From NCBI RefSeq assembly GCF_004770895.1, contig NZ_RQHS01000019.1, positions 620,001 through 684,000 of the forward strand: a stretch of 64,000 bases of DNA. Direction: 5' to 3'. The translations under genes were made by a program, and so were the position numbers. The notes under the pieces were generated by a model. The model searched no databases and was not told where the DNA came from. It saw nothing but the letters and a program-made list of their open reading frames with translations. Below are positions 21,085 to 29,735 of this stretch, piece after piece; the first letter of the stretch is position 1, and the number at the start of each line of letters is the position of its first letter. This DNA is from Leptospira dzoumogneensis. Its GTDB lineage: Bacteria; Spirochaetota; Leptospiria; Leptospirales; Leptospiraceae.

Positions 21085-22121
21085 TCGTACGTTACCTTCT
21101 CCTTAGAATCAAAAGAATCACGTATCCCTTCTCCTATAAAAGAAGAAAGAAGAATGGTCGCCGCTAAAGACAAAGAAGGAAATGCGATCAACCACCAAGC
21201 TCTAAGATTATCTCTTCCTTGGCTGATCATTTCTCCCCAAGAAGGATTTGGTGCAGGAATTCCGTAACCTAAAAAGTCCAGAGCGCTTAATATGGAAATA
21301 GAACTAATAAGTGCAAAAGGTAAGAAGGTCACAAGAGGTGTGATCGCATTCGGTAGAATATGATTTTTCATAATGCTCCAAGAGCTGGCGCCTAACGCTT
21401 TTGCCGCATCCACATAAGTGAGTGCCTTGGATCTATAAAATTCTCCCCTCATATACATGCTGATCCCTATCCAGCTCAATGCGGAGTAAGTGATCCCTAA
21501 AACTATAAATCCTCTTCCGAAAAAAGAACCCATGATGAGAATTAAGTATAAGAAAGGAATAGCGGATAAAATTTCTATGATCCTTTGCAGGATTATATCC
21601 GTTCTTTTTCCGTAATATCCTTGGATACCGCCTACGATCGTTCCAAAGATAAATTCTATAATTACTAAGATGAGCCCGAAACTCATCGAGTTCCTATATG
21701 CATAGAAGATACGAGTGAATACATCTCTCCCTCTATCATCCGTTCCTAACCAATGTTTTAGGCTGGGAGAAGAAGGAGGATTTTCGTCATCATCGATCGT
21801 TTCTAAATTGTCCTCATTGTATCCGTACGGAACCGGAGGAAATAAGATCCAGTTATCATCGTCTTCTTCGAAATCTTCCCTTAATTTTAGTTTTTTATAA
21901 TTTATGGGGGAATATTCGGATCCACCGAAATCTTTGTCCGTATAACGGAAGAAGATAGGGAACTTCCAAGAGTCGTCGTAAGAAACGATCCAAGGCTGGT
22001 TATTCGCAAGTATAGGTGCAAATAAAGAAATAATATAAGAAGTCCCTAAAATCCAAAGAGAGATCCAAGCTTTTGTATTGGATCTGAATTTTTCGAATCT
22101 TCTTTTGGCTAAAGAGTTCAT
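21081..22121 (-). CDS. YejE-like ABC transporter permease
   Basis: 346 residues. It has the long periplasmic insert after the first helix that is typical of YejE rather than OppC ([26 protein letters not shown], then [18 protein letters not shown]), followed by five helices and the EAA loop [18 protein letters not shown]. The insert also has an acidic stretch ([10 protein letters not shown]). In E. coli YejE is half of the pore that imports microcin C-like peptides. It overlaps yejB-like and OppD-like genes by 4 bases. The identification as Yej rather than general Opp type rests on this insert and on the long C-terminal WWLIAFPSL segment. Confidence 0.85.
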   Translation of the reverse strand: MNSLAKRRFEKFRSNTKAWISLWILGTSYIISLFAPILANNQPWIVSYDDSWKFPIFFRYTDKDFGGSEYSPINYKKLKLREDFEEDDDNWILFPPVPYGYNEDNLETIDDDENPPSSPSLKHWLGTDDRGRDVFTRIFYAYRNSMSFGLILVIIEFIFGTIVGGIQGYYGKRTDIILQRIIEILSAIPFLYLILIMGSFFGRGFIVLGITYSALSWIGISMYMRGEFYRSKALTYVDAAKALGASSWSIMKNHILPNAITPLVTFLPFALISSISILSALDFLGYGIPAPNPSWGEMISQGRDNLRAWWLIAFPSLSLAATILLSSFIGEGIRDSFDSKEKVTYE

Positions 22122-23131
22122 GCTTCGAAATTGATCCTAGGGTCAATGATAACATAACATAGATCCGAAAGAATATTTCCGATCAGTGAAAGAAAACTTT
22201 GGATCAAGAGTAGTCCCATCATCAGATTGGTATCTCTTTCGGTAACCGCTTGGAAACCGAGTAGGCCGATCCCATCAATACTGAATACTAATTCGATAAT
22301 CAAAGAACCAGCTAATACCAAACTTAGATTAGAACCGAAACCTGTAGCGATCGGGATTAGGCTGTTCCTAAATGCGTGTTTGTAAATCGCATCCTTAAAA
22401 GATAAACCTTTGGAGATCGCAGTCCTCACATACTCTTTAGAGATCTGGTCTAATAGGGAGTTTTTCATTAAAAGAGTGAGCATTGCAAAAGATCCGGAAA
22501 CATAACAAAGCACAGGTAAGAACATATGCTCCGCTCTATCTATGATCTTTTCGAAAAAGTCCAGATCATCGTAATTATCTGAATATTCGTGGCCTAGAGG
22601 AAATACGGAAAACACTTCTCCGGAAGAGAACAAATATAATAGCAGCATAGAAAGTGCGAATACTGGGATTGAATACGCGATCAGAATGATGATACTTGTT
22701 CCACTATCGAATGCTTGTCCGCTTTGGATCGCTTTACGAATTCCTAATGGAATACAGATCAAATAAGAAAGTAAAAATCCGGAAAGACCGAACGTGAGAG
22801 AGACCGGAATCTTTTCAAAGATGAGTTCGTTCACTGGCCGGGAATGTAATCTGGATTCTCCCAGATCCAAACTTGCCACATCCCAAAGCCAATACAGATA
22901 AGCGACCGGAAGAGGTTTGTCCAAACGAAGTTTTTGTTTTAAGATCTCGATCTCTTCGTTATTGATCAAAGAAGATCTGGCTCCATCCTCGTTGCCATAT
23001 CCTCTTAACTTTGCGATCTCTCTTTCCAAGGGCCCGCCTGGAGCCAGGTGGGATAAAATAAATACCAGGAAAGTGATTCCGAGGATTGTGGGAACGATCA
23101 GAAGGATCCTTTTTAAAAAATAATTTCTCAT
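22118..23131 (-). CDS. YejB-like ABC transporter permease
   Basis: 337 residues with the six-helix OppB/YejB pattern: start [18 protein letters not shown], then the conserved [18 protein letters not shown] and an EAA loop ([20 protein letters not shown]). The APGGP motif and the long loop after it are YejB-like. First gene of the four-gene transporter core; the lipocalin-like gene lies 103 bases upstream on the same strand. No periplasmic binding protein (YejA) gene is present in the window, so substrate delivery must come from elsewhere or be direct. Confidence 0.86.
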   Translation of the reverse strand: MRNYFLKRILLIVPTILGITFLVFILSHLAPGGPLEREIAKLRGYGNEDGARSSLINNEEIEILKQKLRLDKPLPVAYLYWLWDVASLDLGESRLHSRPVNELIFEKIPVSLTFGLSGFLLSYLICIPLGIRKAIQSGQAFDSGTSIIILIAYSIPVFALSMLLLYLFSSGEVFSVFPLGHEYSDNYDDLDFFEKIIDRAEHMFLPVLCYVSGSFAMLTLLMKNSLLDQISKEYVRTAISKGLSFKDAIYKHAFRNSLIPIATGFGSNLSLVLAGSLIIELVFSIDGIGLLGFQAVTERDTNLMMGLLLIQSFLSLIGNILSDLCYVIIDPRINFEA

Positions 23132-23234
23132 TCCGATTAAAGTCCGTTATAAATCGCGATCCGCTTCGGACATCGAACAACTTTCCATACCGTTTGCCTG
23201 GGATAAAGGTTTTTTCTCCGGCCTAAATCAGCAA

Positions 23235-24365
23235 TTAACGGAAAGGTTTTAGTTCCAGGTAACCTTTTCCTTTTACGGATTTTCCTTCGATATCTCCGCC
23301 GACTTTAATTGCACCTTCCCAATAAATTAGTCCGGTGCTGGATCTCGCGTCGAACTCCTGCTCCTCGAATTTGGGCGAGATATTCAAATTAAATCGTTCG
23401 GAAATTAATTTCCATCGTAATTTATAGGAATTTCCTGTTTGGTCGCTTTTCCAGGTCTTATCTTCCGGAACAAATTTCAGATCATTCTCGTTCTCTAAAG
23501 AGATTACTTTTCCATCAGGAGAACGATACGTCCCGAAAGTTTCCACATCTCCAGATCTGTTCTTAAAATTGAATGCCATGATATCGGAACCGTCTTCCAT
23601 TTGGATACAGATCCAGTCCCAGGAAATATCCTTGGAGGAAAGATCGAATGTAGCCTCGGTTCCTTCCGGACTGCTCCATTCATGGTCCATCCAACTTGTG
23701 CCGGATTTGACATGATATTCTTTCCCTTCTAGATAAAGAGAGCCTTTAGTTTCCAAACGAGGAATACTATAATAATAGGAGAAAAATTTAGGATTCTTTC
23801 TGCTCTTGAATGATTTTCCGTTTTTACCGTGAGTAAGAATATTTTTCGGTTTGGTACTTAATTCCAATTCTAAACCGAATCCTGAGTCCGTTCTTGGAAA
23901 AGCGGAGATCCTAAAGTCTGCGGGGCCGGTAACTTCCATACGATAGTCCCCACTCCATAGGTTGCTCTTGTCTTGGCCGGCGACTCCGCCTAATTCTCTT
24001 TCGATGGTTTGAGAGATCTTATGCTTTTCCTCTTCCAGATCGGAGATCGCAAAGTGAACAGGATACAATGCCACTTTCGGTCCGAGATAAGCTCGGAAGA
24101 AGCTTAATTCATATCCTAATTCTTTACCTTCTTCCGTATCCAAGATACCGATGAAATAACACCATTCTACTCTATATCCTTTATGGAAAAAATGGTCCTG
24201 GGGAAATTTAAAACTTTTGCCTTGGGTTTCTTTTAGATCGGTTTTAGGAGCAGCGAATCCGTTTCCGCTCGAAATTAAGAACATAGATGAGAACAGAACT
24301 AAAACTAGGATCCCGGGAGTTCTATTTGGTCTTACGACTCTATTTTTTAAAAATTGGAAGGGCAT
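23235..24365 (-). CDS. Secreted lipocalin-like / AttH (CrtC-related) protein
   Basis: 376 residues with an N-terminal basic region and hydrophobic signal segment (about 17-38). The fold resembles the AttH/CrtC double lipocalin: KFPQDHFFHKGYRVEWCYF near residue 53, YYYSIPRLETKGSL near 197 and GTSWMDHEWSSP near 222, followed by WDWICIQMEDGSDIMAFN. CrtC is a carotenoid hydratase, but most such proteins outside phototrophs have no known reaction and occur beside ABC exporters, so an enzymatic label would be unsafe. ATG 24365 has AAGGACG six bases upstream. It may share a transcript with the transporter genes downstream. Confidence 0.78.
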   Translation of the reverse strand: MPFQFLKNRVVRPNRTPGILVLVLFSSMFLISSGNGFAAPKTDLKETQGKSFKFPQDHFFHKGYRVEWCYFIGILDTEEGKELGYELSFFRAYLGPKVALYPVHFAISDLEEEKHKISQTIERELGGVAGQDKSNLWSGDYRMEVTGPADFRISAFPRTDSGFGLELELSTKPKNILTHGKNGKSFKSRKNPKFFSYYYSIPRLETKGSLYLEGKEYHVKSGTSWMDHEWSSPEGTEATFDLSSKDISWDWICIQMEDGSDIMAFNFKNRSGDVETFGTYRSPDGKVISLENENDLKFVPEDKTWKSDQTGNSYKLRWKLISERFNLNISPKFEEQEFDARSSTGLIYWEGAIKVGGDIEGKSVKGKGYLELKPFR

Positions 24366-24543
24366 ATATCGTCCTTTTTATTCTGTCGGACAAAGTCCTG
24401 AGAAATTAGACCCGACCATGGTTTCTTTTTCTTTTTAAGTATTCAATCGATTCGTTTTTTTTATTTTTAGATTTGGAGAAGGTCCTAAAATTTGAGAATC
24501 AGTCGTGTGACCCTGGATCTTTTCTAAACACTGGATTGATTTT

Positions 24544-25527
24544 ATGGCGAATCCTAAACCCAGAAGCGAAAGACAAAAAGTCAAAAAATTCCTACAATAT
24601 GTATTCGCAAGAATGTTGGTAGGCACACTTTCTATTTTCCCTTATGTTCTAAGGGGAAAGATCCTATTTTATATTATTCGATTCCTGGCCAAAACGACAG
24701 GTGCCACTAAAAAAAGGATCGAAAGACATATACGAACTGCATTCCCTCAAATATCTGAATCTAAGATACAAGAGTACATTTTTCATAACCTCAGAAATCT
24801 TTCTCATATGGCTAATGAGTTCTGCGAAGAGCCTAGGATGGACCAAAAGTTCATAGATAAATGGGTGACCTTCTTACCGGATAAAGAAACTCATACTCGT
24901 TTATTTGAGAAGGGTGGGATCTTGGTTTTAGGCCATTTGGGAAACTGGGAAACTATGGGAGTTTCTATCTGTTATACCGCTCCTAAAAATGATCTATACG
25001 TATTCGCAAAAAGACAATCCAATCCTTGGTCCAATGCCTGGATCGAAAAGAACAGAGCCTCTCAAAGAATTAAATTAGTTTACACTGATGAAAGTCCTAG
25101 AAAGGCGCTGACCTTATTGAAACAAGGAAAGTTAGTCGCATTTATATCCGACCAGGACGCAGGCAAGACCGGGTCCTTCTTCCCTTTTTTAGGAAATATG
25201 GCTTCTACATTCTTAGGGCCCGCAACATTCTCCAGAATGACAGACGTTCCTATCTTGTTCTGCAGCAGTTGGTACGATAAAACCGGAAAATTATATTTTC
25301 ATGTAGAAGAATTCGAAAAACCGGATCTGGATCCTAGAAAGGACCCGGAACTATGGGAGAGAGAATTCACTTACAAATGGGTAAAACGTTTAGAAGAAGA
25401 AGTCTATAAACATCCAGGCGATTATTTCTGGCTGCATAGACGCTGGCATACTAAACCTGAAAACAAAGAAGAGCTAGATAAATTCTGGAAAGAATTTAAA
25501 TCTTCTTCCGAGAAATCTAATGTTTGA
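24544..25527 (+). CDS. LpxL/HtrB-type lysophospholipid (lipid A) acyltransferase
   Basis: 327 residues. The HxxxxE catalytic motif is HLGNWE (about 131), followed by the substrate motifs AKRQSNPW and ISDQDAGKTGSFFPFLG, and it ends in the usual tryptophan-rich YFWLHRRWHTKP. There is an N-terminal hydrophobic anchor (about 22-50). These enzymes add secondary acyl chains to lipid A at the inner membrane face. Because the lipid A of this genus is unusual, the exact acceptor position should not be assumed. It runs convergent to a sulfatase-fold transferase, with the two stop codons adjacent (TGATCA). It is divergent from the lipocalin-like gene. Confidence 0.88.
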   Translation: MANPKPRSERQKVKKFLQYVFARMLVGTLSIFPYVLRGKILFYIIRFLAKTTGATKKRIERHIRTAFPQISESKIQEYIFHNLRNLSHMANEFCEEPRMDQKFIDKWVTFLPDKETHTRLFEKGGILVLGHLGNWETMGVSICYTAPKNDLYVFAKRQSNPWSNAWIEKNRASQRIKLVYTDESPRKALTLLKQGKLVAFISDQDAGKTGSFFPFLGNMASTFLGPATFSRMTDVPILFCSSWYDKTGKLYFHVEEFEKPDLDPRKDPELWEREFTYKWVKRLEEEVYKHPGDYFWLHRRWHTKPENKEELDKFWKEFKSSSEKSNV

Positions 25528-27495
25528 TCAGAATGCTGCCGGTTTTATAGAGTTTCTTTTTAGTTCAGCAGTTTCCAGATTTTTTTCAGATACCTGGTAA
25601 GGCAAACCTTGGGATGTGAATAATTCCACACAAACCCCGCAATCTTTTACTACTTCTCTAAAATGGATCTTATTTTCTTCACTTGCTTCCGCCCAAAGAT
25701 CTTTTAACTCTTTCGGATCTTTAGAAAGATCGAATAGGCGTTCTTTGGAAGGATTAGAGTTCATATTCATTATATAATGATAATTACCCTTAATATAACT
25801 GATCCCTACTTTATACAAAGAGATCTCATTATTATTAGTAATGATGATCCTACGATCTCCGTAAATATCTCTGAGCAAGGATTTACCTTCCAGATTTGTA
25901 GAATATTTTTTGATCGAAGGGTTGTTTTCTAAATTTAAAATATCTATAAACGTAGGAATTAGATCCGTATTTGCAACGGGTTTATCAGTGTTCCTTCTGA
26001 GTGCTTGCAGGTTCACGGATTCTTTAAGAGAATTCGGAATGTATACCAACATAGGGATGGCGACAGTTTCCACATAGTTACTGTCTATATGTCCCAGGTA
26101 ATCATGTTCGAAAAGAGATTCTCCGTGATCAGAGGTGAAGATCACTACGGTATTCTCTAAGAAACCCTCTTTTTTCAGATAAGTGTAAACTTCTTCCAAA
26201 AGGGAATCCATATGGCGAACAGAGTTATCATATTGGTCCGGAACGGAATCAACTGCAAAGAACTTGGACTCTTCAGGGACTATGTATGGGAAATGATTCG
26301 TATTGAAGTGTAAAACTCCTGCGAATCTTTTGCCGGAGGACTTAAATCCAGTAAGATACCTTTTGAATTCTTTTACGGTTTCCCTATCATCGATACCTAT
26401 ATCATTGAATACTTTTAGACCGCTTTTTTCTTTATCCCAAAGGAAATCGATCCCTGAGTTTTTGAAAAATCCTTCGAAGTTATTCCACTGCAAATTATGG
26501 CTAGTGATATAGAATGTAGAAAGTCCTGCAGATTTTCCATACTCCCAGAATAACGGATACGTATGAGTCATCGGAACAGGTTGAGAAGGAGAAACTCCAG
26601 TCAATATACTAGGAAAAGAAAGGAGAGTGGAACTTGAATTTGAATATGCCCTTTTGAATAAGAAGTACTGGCTGCGGTCCGCAGTTTGAGCGAACTTAGA
26701 CATGAAAGGAGTTGTGTTCCTTTCGTAACCGTAAACTCCTAAACTTCCTTTTCTCAAACTTTCCGTTACTACGAATAGAACATTGAACCCGGGATTGGAG
26801 CTAATCTGAGGAAGTCTAGGTTTGTTCCTGGATTGTAATCCTGCGGAACCTAAACTATCTCCTGTTAGATGATTGTATAAGTTCCTCCAAACGAATGCGA
26901 TGGTGTTCGTATCTGAAACATATACTTGGTCATTAAATCTGGTATTATTATGTAAGAACCCGCTGATCGCTAAAAACACGATCACTACTCCGATCCTTAC
27001 CGGAGTTTGGAATTTGTACTTTAAAGGTTCCTTAATTGTAGTGAACCAAAGAGAAACTCCTAATATACTAAAGGAAAGAAGTCCGAAAACCAAAGAGGAT
27101 TTAGTAAATCCACCTTCTACGATTGTCCAACTGTTCAAAGGTTCATGAAATATAAAAGAGAATACGAAGAAGTTAGGCATGATCCCGGTATACGCATAGT
27201 ATCCGTAAGAGCCTAATAATGTTCCTGTGTAAAAAGACAGGATAAGAAAGAATACGATATAGTACGCTATCTTAGATTTTTGCAGATATAATATTCTGAG
27301 AAGAATGATCACTGCGGAATATAAAATTACGGAATAGATGAATGAGAGAAAATAAAACATCCACTGTAAGGGTTTGAATGTAGGTAATATTTCATCTCTG
27401 ACAATGATGTCTGAAATTAGTATTATTGCTGGTAGAACCCAAACGGAATAACGGGAGAATGTCTCTAGTATAATTTTTTTATTTATAGTTCCCAT
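25528..27495 (-). CDS. LtaS/EptA-like sulfatase-fold membrane transferase (copy 2)
   Basis: 655 residues: five or six N-terminal helices (to about 190), then a sulfatase fold with NVLFVVTESLRKGSLG (about 235, metal-ligand acid), AYSNSSSTLLSFPSILTG (about 288, nucleophile region with several Ser/Thr) and IFTSDHGESLFEH (about 452, Asp-His). It is a distant relative of the gene at 15100 and also resembles the phosphoethanolamine transferases that decorate lipid A. Its position facing an LpxL-type acyltransferase makes lipid A or another envelope lipid a sensible guess for the acceptor. No terminator separates the two convergent genes. Confidence 0.8.
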   Translation of the reverse strand: MGTINKKIILETFSRYSVWVLPAIILISDIIVRDEILPTFKPLQWMFYFLSFIYSVILYSAVIILLRILYLQKSKIAYYIVFFLILSFYTGTLLGSYGYYAYTGIMPNFFVFSFIFHEPLNSWTIVEGGFTKSSLVFGLLSFSILGVSLWFTTIKEPLKYKFQTPVRIGVVIVFLAISGFLHNNTRFNDQVYVSDTNTIAFVWRNLYNHLTGDSLGSAGLQSRNKPRLPQISSNPGFNVLFVVTESLRKGSLGVYGYERNTTPFMSKFAQTADRSQYFLFKRAYSNSSSTLLSFPSILTGVSPSQPVPMTHTYPLFWEYGKSAGLSTFYITSHNLQWNNFEGFFKNSGIDFLWDKEKSGLKVFNDIGIDDRETVKEFKRYLTGFKSSGKRFAGVLHFNTNHFPYIVPEESKFFAVDSVPDQYDNSVRHMDSLLEEVYTYLKKEGFLENTVVIFTSDHGESLFEHDYLGHIDSNYVETVAIPMLVYIPNSLKESVNLQALRRNTDKPVANTDLIPTFIDILNLENNPSIKKYSTNLEGKSLLRDIYGDRRIIITNNNEISLYKVGISYIKGNYHYIMNMNSNPSKERLFDLSKDPKELKDLWAEASEENKIHFREVVKDCGVCVELFTSQGLPYQVSEKNLETAELKRNSIKPAAF

Positions 27496-27709
27496 CTTTA
27501 TCCAAAATTCCTAAGGATATGTAATTCGTCAATTACACCAAATATATGATACCTTCTCAACGACTAAAAAGAAAGTTATAAAAAATGAATATTAGACCGA
27601 TGTTCAGTCGTGATCAAGATTGATCCTAATTTATTCTTCTAAGTTTAAATTGAACAAATCCTATAAAAAAATAAACGATCCTGTCTGAATCGAATACGAG
27701 GAGTTAGAC

Positions 27710-27766
27710 GTGATTAGAAAATGGATCGTTACGTTTTTTGAAAGAGTATACAATATTCGATTATAA
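27710..27766 (+). CDS. Possible 18-residue small ORF or gene remnant
   Basis: GTG start preceded by GAGGAG (27698-27703, spacing 6), encoding VIRKWIVTFFERVYNIRL and ending TAA at 27764-27766. The peptide is basic, with a hydrophobic centre. The ribosome site is among the best in the window, yet the reading frame is tiny. It could be a leader peptide, a small membrane-active peptide or the 5' relic of a lost gene. It contains no run of Cys or Met codons, so simple attenuation by sulfur amino acids is not suggested. Confidence 0.25.
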   Translation: MIRKWIVTFFERVYNIRL

Positions 27767-28018
27767 GTTTTGGAGATTATTTGAAATAAATTATTTTATC
27801 CTACGATTCGAAACAAATTGGGTTCGTTACGCTTACTCACAATTTTCGCGACATAAATGAAAGTTACATTAAATGAAATTTGAAATAGGCAGTAAATTCG
27901 GCAGAGAACTAAGATTCTCGAAGTAAATCGGAGATTTTCTATATTCTATAAAAATTCTCTATTCTGTACCGACTCCGGTGGGAACCTTGTAATATAGCAT
28001 CAACTATACTTTACAAAT

Positions 28019-28080
28019 AGTCCAATATATAAAACTTTGGTACATTATATTGGTCACCCTCAATTTGGGTCAGTCCAATA
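28019..28080. promoter_or_regulatory. Repeated CCAATA elements, possible operator of the cys operon
   Basis: AGTCCAATA occurs at 28019-28027 and again at 28072-28080, with an inverted TATTGG at 28048-28053. The second and third elements form an inverted repeat (TATTGG TCACCC ... GGGTCA GT CCAATA). All lie within 80 bases of the cysH start at 28099. This arrangement fits a regulator binding site; which regulator is unknown. Confidence 0.35.
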
Positions 28081-28098
28081 GTAAAAGGTTCGATTTCG

Positions 28099-28830
28099 AT
28101 GAGTCCATCCGATCTGGAAGCAAAATTAAAAGGCCTGAGCTTAGAAGATTCTTTGGCGAAAATCTCCCAGGATTTTCCGGGACAAGCAGTCTTCTCCACT
28201 AGCTTCGGTTTGGAAGATCAGGTAATCACTCACGCAATCTATTCCCAAAATTTGGACATCCGTATCTTTACATTGGATACCGGAAGATTATTCACCGAAA
28301 CTTACGAACTTCATAAGCGAACGAATGGAATGTATGGTAAACGTATCCAAACATTCTTCCCGGATGCACAAGCTGTAGAAGATCTAATCAATGAGAAGGG
28401 ACCCGATTCCTTCTACGATTCTATAGAAAATAGAAAAGAATGTTGTCATATTCGCAAAGTTGTCCCTTTGAACAGAGCTTTAGAGGGAGCAAAAATTTGG
28501 ATCACCGGAATTCGTAACGATCAATCCGGTTCCAGAGAAAATTTAACCAAAGTGGAGTTGGATACAGGAAGGGATATTTTGAAATTCCATCCTATTCTGG
28601 ATTGGTCTTGGGAGAAGGTGCAACAGTACGTCCAAGACAAAAATATTCCATACAATCCTCTTCATGATAAGGGATATCCCAGTATCGGATGCGCTCCATG
28701 TACGAGGGCGGTTATGGCGGGCGAAGATTTTAGGGCCGGCCGTTGGTGGTGGGAGAATGAATCCACGAAAGAATGCGGACTGCATTGGGTGGACGGAAAA
28801 CTGGTAAGAAAAAAAGGATCAGAAGTATGA
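28099..28830 (+). CDS. cysH: Assimilatory adenylyl-sulfate (APS) reductase, thioredoxin-dependent
   Basis: Reduces APS to sulfite and AMP in sulfate assimilation. 243 residues. The paired-cysteine motif ECCHIRK (about 114) with GCAPCTRA (about 197) gives the four ligands of a [4Fe-4S] cluster, which marks the APS-using type rather than the PAPS-using enzyme of E. coli. The C-terminal ECGLHW carries the catalytic cysteine. This fits the absence of a cysC (APS kinase) gene in the operon. The ATG at 28099 has AAAGG at 28084-28088, 10 bases away. The stop overlaps cysD (ATGA). Confidence 0.95.
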   Translation: MSPSDLEAKLKGLSLEDSLAKISQDFPGQAVFSTSFGLEDQVITHAIYSQNLDIRIFTLDTGRLFTETYELHKRTNGMYGKRIQTFFPDAQAVEDLINEKGPDSFYDSIENRKECCHIRKVVPLNRALEGAKIWITGIRNDQSGSRENLTKVELDTGRDILKFHPILDWSWEKVQQYVQDKNIPYNPLHDKGYPSIGCAPCTRAVMAGEDFRAGRWWWENESTKECGLHWVDGKLVRKKGSEV

Positions 28831-29735
28831 CGACTAGAACTCGATTGTCGCATCTCCAACAACTAGAGGCGGAATCCATTTATATACTTAGGGAAGTTGC
28901 CGCCCAATTTGAAAGGCCTGCGCTTTTATTTTCAGGGGGGAAGGACTCGATCACTTTGGTCCATCTTGCACTGAAAGCATTCCGTCCGGGAAAGTTCCCG
29001 TTTCCTTTGGTACATATCGATACAGGTCATAACTTTCCGGAAGCATTACAATTTCGTGATGATCTTGCGAATCGTATCGGAGAAAAACTGATCGTTAGAT
29101 ACGTTCAGGATTCCATAGACCAAGGAAAAGCTGTGGAAGAAAAAGGAAAATTCCCAAGCAGGAACGCAATCCAAACGGTTACGTTATTAGATACTATCGA
29201 AGAATTCAAATTTGATGCTTGTATCGGCGGAGCCAGAAGGGACGAAGAAAAAGCCCGCGCTAAAGAAAGAGTATTCTCGGTGCGCGACGAGTTTGGAAGC
29301 TGGGACCCTAAATTGCAAAGACCGGAACTTTGGAATATTTATAACGGAAAGATCCATGTGGGAGAGAACGTAAGAGTTTTCCCGATCAGTAACTGGACCG
29401 AGCTGGATGTTTGGGAATATATCAAGTCCGAGAATATCCCGCTTCCTTCATTATATTTTTCTCATAGAAGGCAGATTGTCTGGAGAGAGAATGTAGTATT
29501 CCCCGTTTCCGAATTTGTGACCTTGGATTCTTCCGATAAGGTAGAAGAAAAAACGGTCCGCTTTAGAACAGTGGGGGACATGACTTGCACTGCGGCAGTG
29601 GAATCCGAAGCAAATTCCTTAGATGATATTATTCGTGAGATCCAAACTTCCAGAACTACTGAAAGAGGATCCAGATTGGACGATAAACGTTCCGAAGCTG
29701 CGATGGAAGAACGTAAAAGAGGCGGTTACTTCTGA
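28827..29735 (+). CDS. cysD: Sulfate adenylyltransferase subunit 2
   Basis: Small subunit of ATP sulfurylase: makes APS from ATP and sulfate with CysN. 302 residues, the standard length. The PP-loop LLFSGGKDSITL (about 32) binds ATP; EFVTLDS and the C-terminal KRGGYF ending are typical of the family. ATG 28827 overlapping the cysH stop is chosen over the longer frame from 28773, because it gives the usual N terminus (TRLSHLQQLEAES) and the usual coupling. The stop overlaps the cysN start by one base. Confidence 0.96.
   Translation: MTTRTRLSHLQQLEAESIYILREVAAQFERPALLFSGGKDSITLVHLALKAFRPGKFPFPLVHIDTGHNFPEALQFRDDLANRIGEKLIVRYVQDSIDQGKAVEEKGKFPSRNAIQTVTLLDTIEEFKFDACIGGARRDEEKARAKERVFSVRDEFGSWDPKLQRPELWNIYNGKIHVGENVRVFPISNWTELDVWEYIKSENIPLPSLYFSHRRQIVWRENVVFPVSEFVTLDSSDKVEEKTVRFRTVGDMTCTAAVESEANSLDDIIREIQTSRTTERGSRLDDKRSEAAMEERKRGGYF

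Larger units (their letters stand above)
27496..28098. other. Long AT-rich intergenic region upstream of the cys operon
   Basis: About 600 bases between divergent genes. It holds a possible 18-codon ORF (27710-27766) with a consensus ribosome site, and repeated AGTCCAATA-like elements near the cysH start. I checked for SAM, TPP and cobalamin riboswitch cores on the plus strand by eye and saw none. Confidence 0.6.

Noticed and set aside
27496..28098. SAM-type or other sulfur riboswitch before cysH
   Set aside because: No recognisable aptamer core was found; only short CCAATA repeats are visible.
28773..28826. Longer N terminus for cysD
   Set aside because: The ATG at 28827 overlaps the cysH stop and gives the usual CysD start and length.
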